From NCBI RefSeq assembly GCF_000971475.1, contig NZ_DF967548.1, forward strand, positions 62,328 through 126,327: 64,000 nt of DNA, in the 5' to 3' direction. Positions 54,946 through 64,000 of this stretch are shown here, piece after piece. Made by a program: the position numbers and the translations under genes. Numbering within the stretch: position 1 is the stretch's first letter; every line of letters begins with the position of its first letter. This DNA is from Sulfuricella sp. T08 (lineage in GTDB: Bacteria; Pseudomonadota; Gammaproteobacteria; Burkholderiales; Sulfuricellaceae). The notes under the pieces are model-generated. The model was not told the DNA's origin. It saw nothing but the letters and a program-made list of their open reading frames with translations, and searched no databases.

Positions 54946-55860
54946 TCAGCCCAGATGCAGGTAATGCTCCGGATTCTGTGGAGCGCCACGGTGACGTACC
55001 TCAAAGTGCAAGTGCGGCCCGGTGGAGCGACCCGTGCTGCCGACCTCACCAATTTCTTGCCCTTTCATCACCACGTCACCGACCTTGGCCAGCAATTTCG
55101 AAGCATGTGCGTAACGGCTGATCAGTCCGTTGCCGTGATCAATCTCTATCATATTACCATAGCCGGCATAAGTATCGGCATAAACCACGATACCACCCCC
55201 CGCCGCATGGATAGCCGTACCTTGATCAGCCATGAAATCCACACCTTCATGAAAGGCTTTCTGGCCGGTGAAAGGGTCGATGCGGTAGCCATAATTGGAG
55301 GAATACCAACCCGTGGTCACCGGCCGCGTGGACGGAATGGCGACTTTCTTCGCCTGCTGCTGAACCAGCACCGCCTCCATCAACCCAAGCTGATCGGATC
55401 GATCGTCGAGTTTTTTCATTAAACCGTCAAGCTGCTGACCAAACTCGCTCAGGGTCATGTCGCGTGCCGGCAGGCTGGACTCCGCGCCGCCCTGGCCCGG
55501 TTTTTTGTCAAAATTAAATTCCTGTTTGCCCATATTTGTCAGCGTCGCCAATCGCTCGCCCAGGGAGTCGAGGCGCAGCACATGCGCCTGCATCTGGCCA
55601 AGTTTCACCGCCATGGCGTTAAGATTCTCCCGCAAGTACACCTGATTCTTCGCCGCCTCGGTGCGTTGCGAGCTTAACACCAGGGATTGCAGGTAGGGGT
55701 GTGGAATGTCTGCGGCGTGAAACAGCAACAGATAGGTGAAGGTCATCGCCAGCAACAACGGGAAAACCAGAAGCGCCATACCCAGGGTCATCACTTGGGC
55801 ATGGCTCAATGCCACGGTCTTTCCCTTTGCCAACTTACCGGAAACTAGAATAATATTCAT
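54946..55860 (-). CDS. M23 family metallopeptidase, membrane-anchored
   Basis: 304 residues from the ATG giving MNIILVSGKLAKGK, with AAAGGGAG upstream. There is one N-terminal membrane helix (VMTLGMALLVFPLLLAMTFTYL), a coiled-coil-like region (about 75-165), and a C-terminal LytM domain with the zinc ligands in FHEGVDFMADQGT (H-x3-D), AGYGNMIEIDHGNGL, and THLHFEVRH-like GPHLHFEVRH. Such proteins cut or regulate cutting of cross-linked peptidoglycan. The neighbourhood lpxC-dciA-M23-secA is a common betaproteobacterial arrangement. Confidence 0.93.
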   Translation of the reverse strand: MNIILVSGKLAKGKTVALSHAQVMTLGMALLVFPLLLAMTFTYLLLFHAADIPHPYLQSLVLSSQRTEAAKNQVYLRENLNAMAVKLGQMQAHVLRLDSLGERLATLTNMGKQEFNFDKKPGQGGAESSLPARDMTLSEFGQQLDGLMKKLDDRSDQLGLMEAVLVQQQAKKVAIPSTRPVTTGWYSSNYGYRIDPFTGQKAFHEGVDFMADQGTAIHAAGGGIVVYADTYAGYGNMIEIDHGNGLISRYAHASKLLAKVGDVVMKGQEIGEVGSTGRSTGPHLHFEVRHRGAPQNPEHYLHLG

Positions 55861-55888
55861 AGATCTCCCTTTAGTTTGTTCGTATCTT

Positions 55889-56329
55889 ATGCCCGCCCAT
55901 CCAGCACATTCATTCCTGAGCGCCGCGCCCAACCTGCAGGCACTCCTTCAACAGGCGCAAAAACTGCTGGTATTGCAGAAGGCCTGGAGTGAAGTCGCGC
56001 CCAAACCGCTGGCCGCTGCATCCAGGGTCGGCGCGGTGCGCCAGCAAACGCTGATCGTCTATGCGAACAATGGCGCGGTTGCCGGCAAACTTCGGCAACT
56101 CGTGCCCAGCCTGCTGGAAAAAATTCAAAATCGGGGGGTTGAGGTTACTGCAATTCGAGTGGACGTGCAAGTCGAGGCTCCGCCTCCGGGGAAAAAACCG
56201 AAAGACCTGACGGTAAGCACTAACGCCTTGAGCAGCCTTGAGAAACTGGAACAAAGCCTGGAGGACTCACCTCTGAAAAACGCCCTTCATACCTTAATCC
56301 GGCGGCATTCAGACGCGGTAAAGGATTAA
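55889..56329 (+). CDS. dciA: DciA, replicative-helicase loader (DUF721)
   Basis: 146 residues from the ATG giving MPAHPAHSFLSAAPNLQALL; upstream codons overlap the divergent M23 gene. The KH-like DUF721 core is WSEVAPKPLAAASRVGAVRQ, TLIVYANNGAVAGKLRQLVP and the following LEKIQNRG. DciA is the ancestral bacterial loader of DnaB, used where DnaC is absent. The C-terminal 50 residues look unstructured. It converges on a small membrane-protein gene and overlaps it by 21 bases. Confidence 0.88.
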   Translation: MPAHPAHSFLSAAPNLQALLQQAQKLLVLQKAWSEVAPKPLAAASRVGAVRQQTLIVYANNGAVAGKLRQLVPSLLEKIQNRGVEVTAIRVDVQVEAPPPGKKPKDLTVSTNALSSLEKLEQSLEDSPLKNALHTLIRRHSDAVKD

Positions 56330-56497
56330 ACGTCCCATCATTAGCAGGACTGCGAAAACCAGCAGGAATACCAGAGAGAACTTGAAAATCTGCCAGGCGA
56401 AGCGAAGATAGCGGACATCGCGGGTGAACAGGAACATTACCACTGCAACAACGATGGCAATAAGACCGAGATAGACAAATAACCTGAGTATTAACAA
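56309..56497 (-). CDS. Small two-helix membrane protein
   Basis: 62 residues from a TTG, five bases after the lpxC stop and on the same strand. Two membrane helices (LFVYLGLIAIVVAVVMFLFT and FKFSLVFLLVFAVLLMMGRL) are joined by RDVRYLRFAWQIF. I do not recognise a named family. It overlaps the 3' end of dciA by 21 bases. Its position after lpxC, lack of stops and clean helix pattern support it, though there is no ribosome-binding site and the exact start is unsure. Confidence 0.65.
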   Translation of the reverse strand: MLILRLFVYLGLIAIVVAVVMFLFTRDVRYLRFAWQIFKFSLVFLLVFAVLLMMGRLILYRV

Positions 56498-56501
56498 GCG
56501 G

Positions 56502-57416
56502 TCAAACAGCCAGGCTGTTCAATCGCAACAATGCGGCCGGAGCATCTTCCTGGCGTTCAAAGCTGACGAATTCCCACGCCTCGGCATCCGCCATCAAACA
56601 GCGCAACAGACGGTTATTCATGGCGTGTCCGGATTTGTAGCCGGTAAATGCGCCGATCAGCGGGTGGCCGAGCAAGTAAAGATCGCCGATGGCATCCAGC
56701 ACCTTATGCTTGACGAACTCATCCTCGTAGCGCAGGCCATCGCTGTTGAGAACGCGATATTCGTCCATCACGATCGCGTTATCGAGGCTGCCGCCCAGCG
56801 CCAGACCTTGCGAACGCATTGCCTCCACCTCGTGCATGAAGCCGAAGGTTCGGGCACGTGCAATTTCCTTGATGAAGGAGGTGTCGGCAAAATCCACCGT
56901 GACGGACTGGCCGGAATTTGACAATACCGGGTGATCGAAAGCAATGGTGAGGTTCAGCCTGAAGCCTGGATGAGGATCGAAGCGCACCCATTTGTCGCCG
57001 TCCCTGACCTCCACCGGTTTTTTGACGCGGATGAATTTTTTCGCTGCCGGCTGCTCTTCGATGCCTGCAGACTGCAGCAAAAACACGAAGGGCGAGGCGC
57101 TGCCGTCCATGATCGGCACTTCCGGCGCAGACAGGTCGACATAGGCATTGTCGATACCCAAACCGGCAAAGGCAGACATCAGATGCTCGACGGTAGACAC
57201 CTTGACACCATCCCGCACCAGCGTCGAGGACAACCGGGTTTCTCCGACACTGTACGGTTCCGCCTTGATCTCCACAGGCTCAGCCAGATCGACGCGACGA
57301 AACACGATACCGGTGTCGACCGCGGCCGGACGCAAGGTGAGGTACACCTTCTCGCCGGTATGCAGCCCCACCCCGGTGGCGCGTATGATATTTTTCAGTG
57401 TCCGCTGTCTAATCAC
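56502..57416 (-). CDS. lpxC: LpxC, UDP-3-O-acyl-N-acetylglucosamine deacetylase
   Basis: 304 residues from the GTG giving (M)[20 protein letters not shown], preceded by GGGAAA at five bases; this gives the normal family length, whereas upstream ATGs would add seven residues. Zinc ligands are in [35 protein letters not shown] and the His of [13 protein letters not shown]. It is the committed step of lipid A synthesis. It follows ftsZ by 133 bases, closing the dcw cluster. Confidence 0.97.
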   Translation of the reverse strand: MIRQRTLKNIIRATGVGLHTGEKVYLTLRPAAVDTGIVFRRVDLAEPVEIKAEPYSVGETRLSSTLVRDGVKVSTVEHLMSAFAGLGIDNAYVDLSAPEVPIMDGSASPFVFLLQSAGIEEQPAAKKFIRVKKPVEVRDGDKWVRFDPHPGFRLNLTIAFDHPVLSNSGQSVTVDFADTSFIKEIARARTFGFMHEVEAMRSQGLALGGSLDNAIVMDEYRVLNSDGLRYEDEFVKHKVLDAIGDLYLLGHPLIGAFTGYKSGHAMNNRLLRCLMADAEAWEFVSFERQEDAPAALLRLNSLAV

Positions 57417-57549
57417 GAAATTTCCCATGAGCATCATGGTGTTGTCAGGGCCGGCAGTTTAGCACAGCGAGTGGGGCAGGCCAACCCTCGCACCGAAATC
57501 GACACCCCGCGCGCCCCGTAGGCGCCGCCATTCAGCTCATCAGCGCGGG

Positions 57550-58704
57550 TCAGTCAGCCTGCTTGCGCAGGAATGCCGGAATATCAAGCAATTCCACGCC
57601 GGACTGCTTCATCGCCTCGACTTGGGCATCACGCCGACGCCGCATCACTGCAGGCTGTTCCAACTCGGTGTAATCCACCATCATCGGCTCATTGTCGGTA
57701 CCGGTCTTCGATATCACTATGCTTAACGGCTTGCTCTGCTGACGGTTGACCGGCGAACCCAGACCGGTAGCTACCACTGTCACGCGCAATTCGTCCTGCA
57801 GTGTGCTGTCGAACACCGTACCAAAAATCACAGTTGCATCTTCTGCGGTGAAACTGCGGATGGTGTTCATCACTTCGTAGACTTCCTCGAGATTCATGTC
57901 CTCGCTGGCACTGATGTTGACCAGTACGCCGCGCGCGCCGGAGAGGTTGACATCTTCCAGCAGCGGACTGGCCACTGCCTGCTCTGCCGCCATGCGGGCA
58001 CGGTCTACGCCGGTTGCCTGGGCCGAACCCATCATCGCCATACCCATCTCCGACATCACAGTGCGCACGTCGGCAAAATCGACGTTGATCAAGCCAGTGC
58101 ATTTGATCAGCTCGGCAATACCTGCCACCGCGCCGTGCAACACGCCATCGGCAGCCTTGAAGGCATCGCGGAAACCAATCTTGCCGCCCAGCACTTCCAT
58201 CAGCTTGTCGTTGGGGATCACGATCAGGGAATCTACATGCTGCGTCAGCGCCTCAATACCTTCGAGCGCCACTTTCATGCGCTTGCCCTCGAAACCGAAC
58301 GGCTTGGTCACCACCGCCACGGTCAGGATGCCCAACTCCTTGGCCACCTCGGCCACCACAGGCGCGGCACCGGTACCGGTGCCACCGCCCATGCCGGCGG
58401 TGATGAACAGCATGTCGGCACCGTCAATCAGCTCGGCGATACGCTCTCTGTCCTCCAGTGCCGCCTCGCGCCCGACTGCGGGATTTGCGCCCGCGCCCAA
58501 CCCCTTGGTGATGGCCGAGCCCAGCTGCACGGTAACGCCAGCCTGATTGCGCTTGAGTGCCTGAGCATCGGTATTGACGCAGATAAACTCGACGCCACCC
58601 AGGCCACTGGCGATCATATGATCCACTGCATTACCGCCGCAGCCGCCCACGCCGATTACCTTGATTACCGCTTCCTGTGTTTGTGTGTCCATGATCTCAA
58701 ACAT
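57550..58704 (-). CDS. ftsZ: FtsZ, tubulin-like cell-division GTPase
   Basis: 384 residues from the ATG giving MFEIMDTQTQ, with AAAGGAGA seven bases upstream. The tubulin signature GGGTGTGAAPV is at 106-116, and the T7 loop NVDFADVRTVM is present. The C-terminal conserved peptide is LLDIPAFLRKQAD, which binds FtsA and ZipA. It polymerises at midcell. It lies after ftsA in the dcw cluster. Confidence 0.98.
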   Translation of the reverse strand: MFEIMDTQTQEAVIKVIGVGGCGGNAVDHMIASGLGGVEFICVNTDAQALKRNQAGVTVQLGSAITKGLGAGANPAVGREAALEDRERIAELIDGADMLFITAGMGGGTGTGAAPVVAEVAKELGILTVAVVTKPFGFEGKRMKVALEGIEALTQHVDSLIVIPNDKLMEVLGGKIGFRDAFKAADGVLHGAVAGIAELIKCTGLINVDFADVRTVMSEMGMAMMGSAQATGVDRARMAAEQAVASPLLEDVNLSGARGVLVNISASEDMNLEEVYEVMNTIRSFTAEDATVIFGTVFDSTLQDELRVTVVATGLGSPVNRQQSKPLSIVISKTGTDNEPMMVDYTELEQPAVMRRRRDAQVEAMKQSGVELLDIPAFLRKQAD

Positions 58705-58758
58705 GCCTGTCTCCTTTGTTGTTATACCCAAAGTTTAAAAAACCCAAAAATTACCTGC

Positions 58759-59997
58759 TTAAAAGTTCCCTTGAAACCAACTCTTCATCCGATTGAAAAT
58801 CTGTGTCACCGAGCCGTTCTGTAGCGTTGCCAGGTGATGCCGCTGGTGCTGATCCATACCCGCGAGCAACAGCCCAACGCCGGTGGCGAAACGCGGATTG
58901 CGCACCACTTCGGCCAGCCCGCCCACGTACTGTGGCATCCCCAGCCGCACCGGCATGTGAAACACCTCCTCGCCCAGTTCCGCCATACCTTCCATGGCGC
59001 TGCTGCCACCGGTGATGACAATGCCGGAAGAGAGCAGCTCCTCGAAACCGCTACGGCGCAATTCCGCCTGCACCAGGCTGTACAGTTCCTCGACGCGCGG
59101 CTCGATCACTTCGGCCAAAGTCTGGCGAGACAGCTGGCGCGCAGGCCGGTCGCCGACCCCGAGCACCTCGATCATTTGCTTCGCGTCAGCCAGCTGACGC
59201 AGCGCACAGCCGTATTTCACCTTCAGGTCCTCGGCATCCGCCGTCGGCGTCCTGAGCGCCATGGCCACATCGTTGGTGATCTGGTCGCCGGCGATCGGAA
59301 TCACCGAGGTGTGGCGGATCGCACCACCGGTGAATACCGCTATGTCGGTGGTGCCGCCGCCGATATCCACCAGGCACACACCCAGGTCTTTTTCATCCTC
59401 CGACAATACCGCCATGCTGGATGCCAGCGGCTGCAGGATCAGGTCGCGCACTTCCAGCCCGCAGCGGCGCACGCACTTGATGATGTTCTGGGCCGCGCTG
59501 ATCGCGCCGGTGACGATGTGTACCTTGACCTCCAACTTTACCCCGCTCATGCCGAGCGGCTCGCGCACGTCTTCCTGTCCGTCGATGATGAATTCCTGGG
59601 TGAGGATGTGCAGCACCTGCTGGTCGGTCGGGATGATCACCGCGCGCGCCGTTTCGATCACCCGGTCAACGTCGGATTGATTCACTTCCTTGTCCTTGAT
59701 CGCCACCATGCCATGCGAGTTGATACTCCTGATATGGCTGCCGGCGATGCCGGTGTAGACCTCGCGAATCTTGCAGTCGGCCATCAGTTCGGCCTCTTCC
59801 AGCGCGCGCTGGATGGCATTGACGGTGGACTCGATATTCACCACCACGCCCTTCTTCAGGCCGCGTGACGGCGTCTGCCCCATGCCGATGATCTCCAGCC
59901 GCCCTTCCGGCAGGATCTCTGCGACAATGGCGACGATTTTCGAGGTTCCGATATCCAGCCCCACGATCAGATTTTTTTGCTCTTTAGTCTTGCTCAT
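58759..59997 (-). CDS. ftsA: FtsA, actin-like cell-division protein
   Basis: 412 residues. It has LIVGLDIGTSKIVAIVAEIL, the 1C domain, VCLVDIGGGTTDIAVFTGGA, GIVITGGSSAMEGMAELGEE and the C-terminal amphipathic membrane anchor IFNRMKSWFQGNF. It tethers FtsZ to the membrane. It follows ftsQ by 15 bases. Confidence 0.97.
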   Translation of the reverse strand: MSKTKEQKNLIVGLDIGTSKIVAIVAEILPEGRLEIIGMGQTPSRGLKKGVVVNIESTVNAIQRALEEAELMADCKIREVYTGIAGSHIRSINSHGMVAIKDKEVNQSDVDRVIETARAVIIPTDQQVLHILTQEFIIDGQEDVREPLGMSGVKLEVKVHIVTGAISAAQNIIKCVRRCGLEVRDLILQPLASSMAVLSEDEKDLGVCLVDIGGGTTDIAVFTGGAIRHTSVIPIAGDQITNDVAMALRTPTADAEDLKVKYGCALRQLADAKQMIEVLGVGDRPARQLSRQTLAEVIEPRVEELYSLVQAELRRSGFEELLSSGIVITGGSSAMEGMAELGEEVFHMPVRLGMPQYVGGLAEVVRNPRFATGVGLLLAGMDQHQRHHLATLQNGSVTQIFNRMKSWFQGNF

Positions 59998-60012
59998 CCC
60001 TTGTCTCCCTTG

Positions 60013-60819
60013 TCAGGCGGCAGTTGCCAGATAATTGGCATCACGTCGCCACCCGACTTTTTTCTTCAAATTTCCCTGACCCGGCCTTGCTGCCGGCTGC
60101 GCCTTCTTTGCTGGCGTCGAAGCTATCTGCGGATAGCGCACCGCGAACCCGTTGGGGTAGCGCAGGTCGGCATAGGCGACGGCAATCGTGAGCTTGGCGA
60201 CGGTCTGGTCGTACACCCCGACGAATTTCTCCAAGCGCTCGTGCACCTTTTCCCGGCCCAATTCCACCACCAGTCCATTATTCAGTTTGAGCTGCAGCGC
60301 ACGGCGATCCGACAGAGTCATGCGGGTCAAAGCCAGGTTGAGCGGCTTGAGCAACCGGCTGAATTCCTCATAATGTCCGGTCACTTCCCTAGCCGCGTCT
60401 TCCGGGCCGTTAAACTCTGGCAGCAGCGCGTTCGAGGCCGCCCTGAACAGCTCGCCGTGGGTATTGACCAACGCCGAACTTCCCCAGCGCGCCAGCACCA
60501 TATGTTCCTCTATCGCCACTTCCAGCCTGTCCGGCCAGCGCCGCCTCACGTTCACGTTGCGCACCCAGGGCAGCTTCTCGAACGCCGCGCGGGTACGGTT
60601 CAGATCCAGGGTAAAGAAGTTCCCCTTCATCTCGCGTGCAACGATGAACTGCACTTGCTCGCGATTGACGTGCTGCAGCTCTCCCTTGACGTCCACCTTG
60701 CGCAGCGGAAACACCGGCAGATGCACCACCAGGAACAGCACGGCATATACAAGCAGCACCGCTGCCAAGGCGTAAAGCGTGTTCGCTAGCCACAGTGTCA
60801 TCTGGGTTTTATCCCACAC
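60013..60819 (-). CDS. ftsQ: FtsQ, division protein
   Basis: 268 residues from a GTG, with GGAG seven bases upstream. A single N-terminal membrane helix (TLYALAAVLLVYAVLFLVVH) is followed by the POTRA domain (FPLRKVDVKGELQHVNREQV, VRNVNVRRRWPDRLEVAIEE) and the FtsQ beta domain (RALQLKLNNGLVVELGREKV). It bridges FtsK and the FtsLB complex. Confidence 0.94.
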   Translation of the reverse strand: MWDKTQMTLWLANTLYALAAVLLVYAVLFLVVHLPVFPLRKVDVKGELQHVNREQVQFIVAREMKGNFFTLDLNRTRAAFEKLPWVRNVNVRRRWPDRLEVAIEEHMVLARWGSSALVNTHGELFRAASNALLPEFNGPEDAAREVTGHYEEFSRLLKPLNLALTRMTLSDRRALQLKLNNGLVVELGREKVHERLEKFVGVYDQTVAKLTIAVAYADLRYPNGFAVRYPQIASTPAKKAQPAARPGQGNLKKKVGWRRDANYLATAA

Positions 60820-60857
60820 GGTTCAGCTCCAGTTCCTGAAATCAGGGTTCATGACGT

Positions 60858-61775
60858 TCATCCCGCTCGCGCCAGTTCAAGAACCTTGATCACCAAATCT
60901 TCAAAGCTCAGGCCTGCGGCCCGCGCCGCCATCGGCACCAGGCTATGGTCGGTCATTCCGGGCGAGGTATTGGCTTCCAGCAGGTACGGCTTGCCCGCCG
61001 CGTCGAGCAGGAAATCCACCCGCCCCCAGCCGGCGCCACCGATCACCGCGTAGCCCTGCTTTGCCAAACGCTGAATTTCGCTCTCCTGTTCCGCTGACAG
61101 CCCGCACGGGCAAAGGTAGCGGGTGTCGTCGCGCAGGTATTTTGCCTCGTAATCGTAGAACTCGTTGGCCGGCTCGATCTTGATCACCGGCAGTGTCTCG
61201 CTGCCGAGGATCGCGACGGTGTACTCTCCGCCACCGACGAACTGTTCGGCGATCACCAAATCGTCGTAGCGCGCCGCCAGTTCGTAAGCAGCGCGCAGAT
61301 CTGCGACTGTCTTCACCTTGCTGATGCCGACGCTGGAGCCCTCGTTAGCCGGCTTGACGAACAGCGGCAAGCCGAGGCGCGCGGCGACAGCCGCGAAATC
61401 GCTGGCGGCATCAAGCAACTCGTAGGCGGGTACCGGCAATCCCGCCGCCTGCCACACCAGCTTGCTGCGCCATTTGTCCATGGCCAGGGCAGACGCCAGC
61501 ACACCGCTTCCGGTATAGGGAATATCCAGCAGGGCCAGCGCGCCCTGCACCGTACCGTCCTCGCCTTGACCGCCGTGCAGGGTGATAAAGACACGCTGGT
61601 AACCATCCCGCTTCAGTTCACCTAACTCCCGCTCGGCCGGATCGAACGCATGCGCATCGACGCCGCTGCGCTTGAGCGCCGCCAGCACCGCATTGCCGCT
61701 TTTAAGCGACACCTCGCGCTCTGCGGATTTTCCGCCCAGCAGCACCGCGACCTTGCCGAATTCCTCTGCTTTCAT
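60858..61775 (-). CDS. ddl: Ddl, D-alanine-D-alanine ligase
   Basis: 305 residues. ATP-grasp enzyme: [40 protein letters not shown], the [13 protein letters not shown] loop, and [20 protein letters not shown]. It makes the dipeptide that MurF adds to peptidoglycan precursors. Its ATG overlaps the murB stop by one base. Confidence 0.97.
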   Translation of the reverse strand: MKAEEFGKVAVLLGGKSAEREVSLKSGNAVLAALKRSGVDAHAFDPAERELGELKRDGYQRVFITLHGGQGEDGTVQGALALLDIPYTGSGVLASALAMDKWRSKLVWQAAGLPVPAYELLDAASDFAAVAARLGLPLFVKPANEGSSVGISKVKTVADLRAAYELAARYDDLVIAEQFVGGGEYTVAILGSETLPVIKIEPANEFYDYEAKYLRDDTRYLCPCGLSAEQESEIQRLAKQGYAVIGGAGWGRVDFLLDAAGKPYLLEANTSPGMTDHSLVPMAARAAGLSFEDLVIKVLELARAG

Positions 61776-62704
61776 TAACCTTCTTCTCCGATAACACGCA
61801 CTTCCGTGACCAGTTCAATGCCGTGCTGCTCCTTCACCGTTTGCCGCACCCTGGCGATCAGCGCCTCGATGTCCGCTGCCGTGGCTCCGCCGGCGTTGAC
61901 GATGAAATTTGCGTGCTTGGGCGACACCATCGCCCCGCCGATCGTCGTTCCCTTCAGGCCGCATGCCTCGATCAGTCGCGCCGCATAGTCCCCAGCCGGA
62001 TTGCGGAACACCGAGCCGGCGTTGGGCGTACCAATCGGCTGGCTCGCCACCCGCTTTTCCAGCAAGCCCTTGATCTTTTTCCGCGAAACCTCACCGTTGC
62101 CGGGCTTGAAAGCGAACCATGCGGCGACGAACCATTCGCTTCCTATCCCTGCCTTGAGCGCCACGTGACGGTAGCTAATGTCAAAATCCTGCGGCGTACG
62201 ACGGCGCAATTCGCCAAAACCGTCGATGGTCAGCACTTCGGTCACGTGTTGCCAGGTTTCAGCTCCGTAGCAACCGGCGTTCATCGCCAGCGCGCCACCC
62301 ACCGTGCCGGGAATGCCAGCGAGAAACTCGGCGCCCTCGAAACCGTTCAAAGCTGCAAATCGCGCCACCTTCGGGCTGGCCACCCCGGCCTCGGCGTAAA
62401 CCCCGGCTGGCTCGCCCGGCTTTCCGTGCCAAAGTGTGATCTGGTTGAGCGCACTGTGCAGAAGCACTACCGTGCCGCGCACTCCGCCATCGCGCACCAG
62501 CAAATTGCTGCCCAGTCCAATGAAGTGCACTGGCTCGTCCGCTGCCAGCCCCTGCAAAAACTGCGACAAATCGGCGATATCCGCCGGAATGTAAAAACGT
62601 TCTGCCGGCCCACCGACGCGCCAGCTGGTATGTTTGCTCATTGGCTCGTTGTACTTCAACACGCCGCGCAACCGCTGAGGTGAATGCGCCAATGCCATAT
62701 TCAT
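61775..62704 (-). CDS. murB: MurB, UDP-N-acetylenolpyruvoylglucosamine reductase
   Basis: 309 residues from the ATG giving [12 protein letters not shown], with GAGGAGG eight bases upstream. FAD-binding segments are [20 protein letters not shown] and [20 protein letters not shown], then [20 protein letters not shown]. The catalytic serine region is [20 protein letters not shown] and the C-terminal H-A-N is in [18 protein letters not shown]. It reduces the enolpyruvyl group in peptidoglycan synthesis. Confidence 0.97.
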   Translation of the reverse strand: MNMALAHSPQRLRGVLKYNEPMSKHTSWRVGGPAERFYIPADIADLSQFLQGLAADEPVHFIGLGSNLLVRDGGVRGTVVLLHSALNQITLWHGKPGEPAGVYAEAGVASPKVARFAALNGFEGAEFLAGIPGTVGGALAMNAGCYGAETWQHVTEVLTIDGFGELRRRTPQDFDISYRHVALKAGIGSEWFVAAWFAFKPGNGEVSRKKIKGLLEKRVASQPIGTPNAGSVFRNPAGDYAARLIEACGLKGTTIGGAMVSPKHANFIVNAGGATAADIEALIARVRQTVKEQHGIELVTEVRVIGEEG

Positions 62705-62776
62705 GTCCTTGTCCTCCTCACCTTTCATATACGATCTTTCATGCAACTTGTTGCATAGTAAAGTCGGAATCCCACG

Positions 62777-64000
62777 TTAGAGGGACGCCCCGCCCCGCGT
62801 CAAATTGCCCGCCACCTGGCCGATCGAGCCGGCACCCATGGTCAGCACCACATCGCCGTCCCGCGCCGCATTCAGAATTTCACCCGGCAGTTCCGCCACT
62901 GTTTCCACGAAAATCGGCTCAACCTTGCCCGCGACCCTGATGGCACGCGCCAATGCTCTGCCGTCTGCGGCTACGATCGGCGCTTCGCCGGCCGGATAGA
63001 TTTCGGTCAGCAACAGGGCGTCGACGGTCGACAGCACCTTGACGAAATCCTCGAACAAATCGCGAGTGCGGGTGTAACGGTGCGGCTGGAATGCCAACAC
63101 CAGCCTCCGACCCGGGAATGCACCTCGCGCCGCCGCCAGGGTCGCCGCCATTTCCACTGGGTGATGGCCATAATCGTCAATTAAAGTAAAACTTCCACTC
63201 CCGCTTGCGGGAGCGGAAACGATCGCCCTTTCTCCCGCTTGCGGGAGAGAGTTGGAGAGAGGGTGATCAGGCAATATGACCTCGCCATAACGTTCGAAGC
63301 GCCGTCCAACCCCGCTGAATTCGGCCAATCCCTTGACGATGGCCGTATCCGGCGCACCCACTTCCATCGCCACCGCAATCGCCGCAAGCGCATTCAACAC
63401 GTTATGCTGGCCGGGCATGTTGAGCGTCACCGCCAGTTCCGGCAGACCGGCTCGTTGCACCTTGAAATCCATCCGGCCGCCGCAATGACCAAGATCCGTA
63501 CCCCGAACCTGCGCGCCTTCTTCCAGGCCATAGGTAGTCACCGGCTTGGTAATGCGCGGCATGATTTCGCGTACGTTTGCATCGTCTGAGCACAATACCG
63601 CCATGCCGTAGAAAGGCAGGCGCTGGACGAAGTCGACGAAGGCCTGTTTCAACCGGTTAAAATCATGGCCGTAGGTTTCCATATGGTCGGCGTCGATATT
63701 GGTCACCACCGCCATCACCGGCATCAGGTAGAGGAAGGAGGCATCGGACTCATCCGCCTCGGCGACGATGAATTCGCCTTGGCCCAGCCGCGCATTGGCA
63801 CCGGCGGCCTCCAGCTTGCCGCCGATAACGAAAGTCGGGTCCATACCTGCCTCGCCGAGTATGCTGGCGATCAGGCTGGTAGTTGTAGTCTTGCCGTGGG
63901 TGCCGGCCACTGCAATGCCCTGTTTGAAGCGCATCAGCTCCGCCAGCATCATGGCGCGAGGCACCACCGGGATGTTGCGCTCCCGCGCAGCCGCCACTTC
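62777..64000 (-). CDS. murC: MurC, UDP-N-acetylmuramate-L-alanine ligase (N-terminal part outside window)
   Basis: About 408 residues are visible and the frame is open to the window's end, so the first 70 or so residues are missing. Central ATPase domain: [59 protein letters not shown]. The C-terminal domain has [20 protein letters not shown] and [20 protein letters not shown]. Between [10 protein letters not shown] and [10 protein letters not shown] there are about 20 extra residues, encoded by a palindromic repeat inserted in frame. The enzyme adds the first amino acid of the peptidoglycan stem peptide. Confidence 0.96.
   Translation of the reverse strand, partial: EVAAARERNIPVVPRAMMLAELMRFKQGIAVAGTHGKTTTTSLIASILGEAGMDPTFVIGGKLEAAGANARLGQGEFIVAEADESDASFLYLMPVMAVVTNIDADHMETYGHDFNRLKQAFVDFVQRLPFYGMAVLCSDDANVREIMPRITKPVTTYGLEEGAQVRGTDLGHCGGRMDFKVQRAGLPELAVTLNMPGQHNVLNALAAIAVAMEVGAPDTAIVKGLAEFSGVGRRFERYGEVILPDHPLSNSLPQAGERAIVSAPASGSGSFTLIDDYGHHPVEMAATLAAARGAFPGRRLVLAFQPHRYTRTRDLFEDFVKVLSTVDALLLTEIYPAGEAPIVAADGRALARAIRVAGKVEPIFVETVAELPGEILNAARDGDVVLTMGAGSIGQVAGNLTRGGASL
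63187..63272. repeat. Palindromic repeat inserted in frame within murC
   Basis: Two copies of the palindrome CTCCCGCTTGCGGGAG (63198-63213 and, with one more base at each end, 63231-63248) are followed by GAGTTGGAGAGAGGGTG. This combination looks like the dispersed intergenic hairpin repeats of betaproteobacteria. Here it lies inside the murC reading frame and encodes about 20 residues ([20 protein letters not shown] and a Ser/Gly/Ala-rich end) in the loop before the conserved DDYGHHP motif. Confidence 0.75.

Overview
The window is a contiguous piece of chromosome from a betaproteobacterium, most likely a sulfur-oxidising member of the Nitrosomonadales (Sulfuricella/Thiobacillus-like). This is inferred from gene content and order: a soxXYZAB thiosulfate-oxidation operon, a rpsU-yqeY-dnaG-rpoD macromolecular-synthesis block, an rpsP-rimM-trmD-rplS block, pilBCD-coaE-zapD-yacG, secA, and a dcw cell-division cluster ending in lpxC. 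No species can be named from sequence reading alone.

Layout. 1-9.2 kb is a surface-polysaccharide locus: three forward glycosyltransferases (the first cut by the window edge), then on the reverse strand a GT2-GT4 fusion, a sulfotransferase and a Wzm/Wzt ABC exporter. A MntA-HepT (nucleotidyltransferase/HEPN RNase) toxin-antitoxin pair sits between wzm and wzt. A 54-bp transposase tail relic lies at the convergent junction near 2.7 kb. 9.2-12.3 kb is a MacAB-type tripartite efflux set with ATPase and permease as separate genes. 12.4-16.3 kb is soxXYZAB (no soxCD here), with strong stem-loops between soxZ/soxA and soxA/soxB and palindromes in its upstream region. 16.6-21.1 kb holds a YjfB-like small protein, a fructosamine-kinase-like protein, a DUF938 methyltransferase, SelO and a COG3146 acyltransferase-like protein.

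21.1-27.5 kb is an accessory-looking segment with a PAS-PAS-GGDEF-EAL protein, a lipoprotein, an ECF sigma/anti-sigma pair, a periplasmic catalase-like peroxidase and a broken gene. It is bounded by two direct copies of a block of about 110 bp made of a terminator plus the 3' half of a CAU-anticodon tRNA. The copy at 27.4 kb belongs to the intact tRNA and the copy at 21.1 kb is decayed, which suggests an old tRNA-targeted insertion or a duplication. No integrase remains.

27.5-64 kb is housekeeping sequence: rpoD, dnaG, yqeY, rpsU, tsaD, plsY, folB, a TauE-like exporter, xerD, ogt, rplS-trmD-rimM-rpsP, ffh, a CcsA-like protein, a CorC-like protein, pilBCD, coaE, zapD, yacG, a Nudix-ThiE fusion, argJ, an EI24 protein, secA, an M23 peptidase, dciA, lpxC, ftsZ, ftsA, ftsQ, ddl, murB and the 3' part of murC. 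Features of note here are two intergenic tracts built of degenerate 7-bp units folded as inverted repeats (41.5 and 45.95 kb), a palindromic repeat inserted in frame inside murC, and a TauE-like gene whose expected start lies at an ATC codon overlapping folB.
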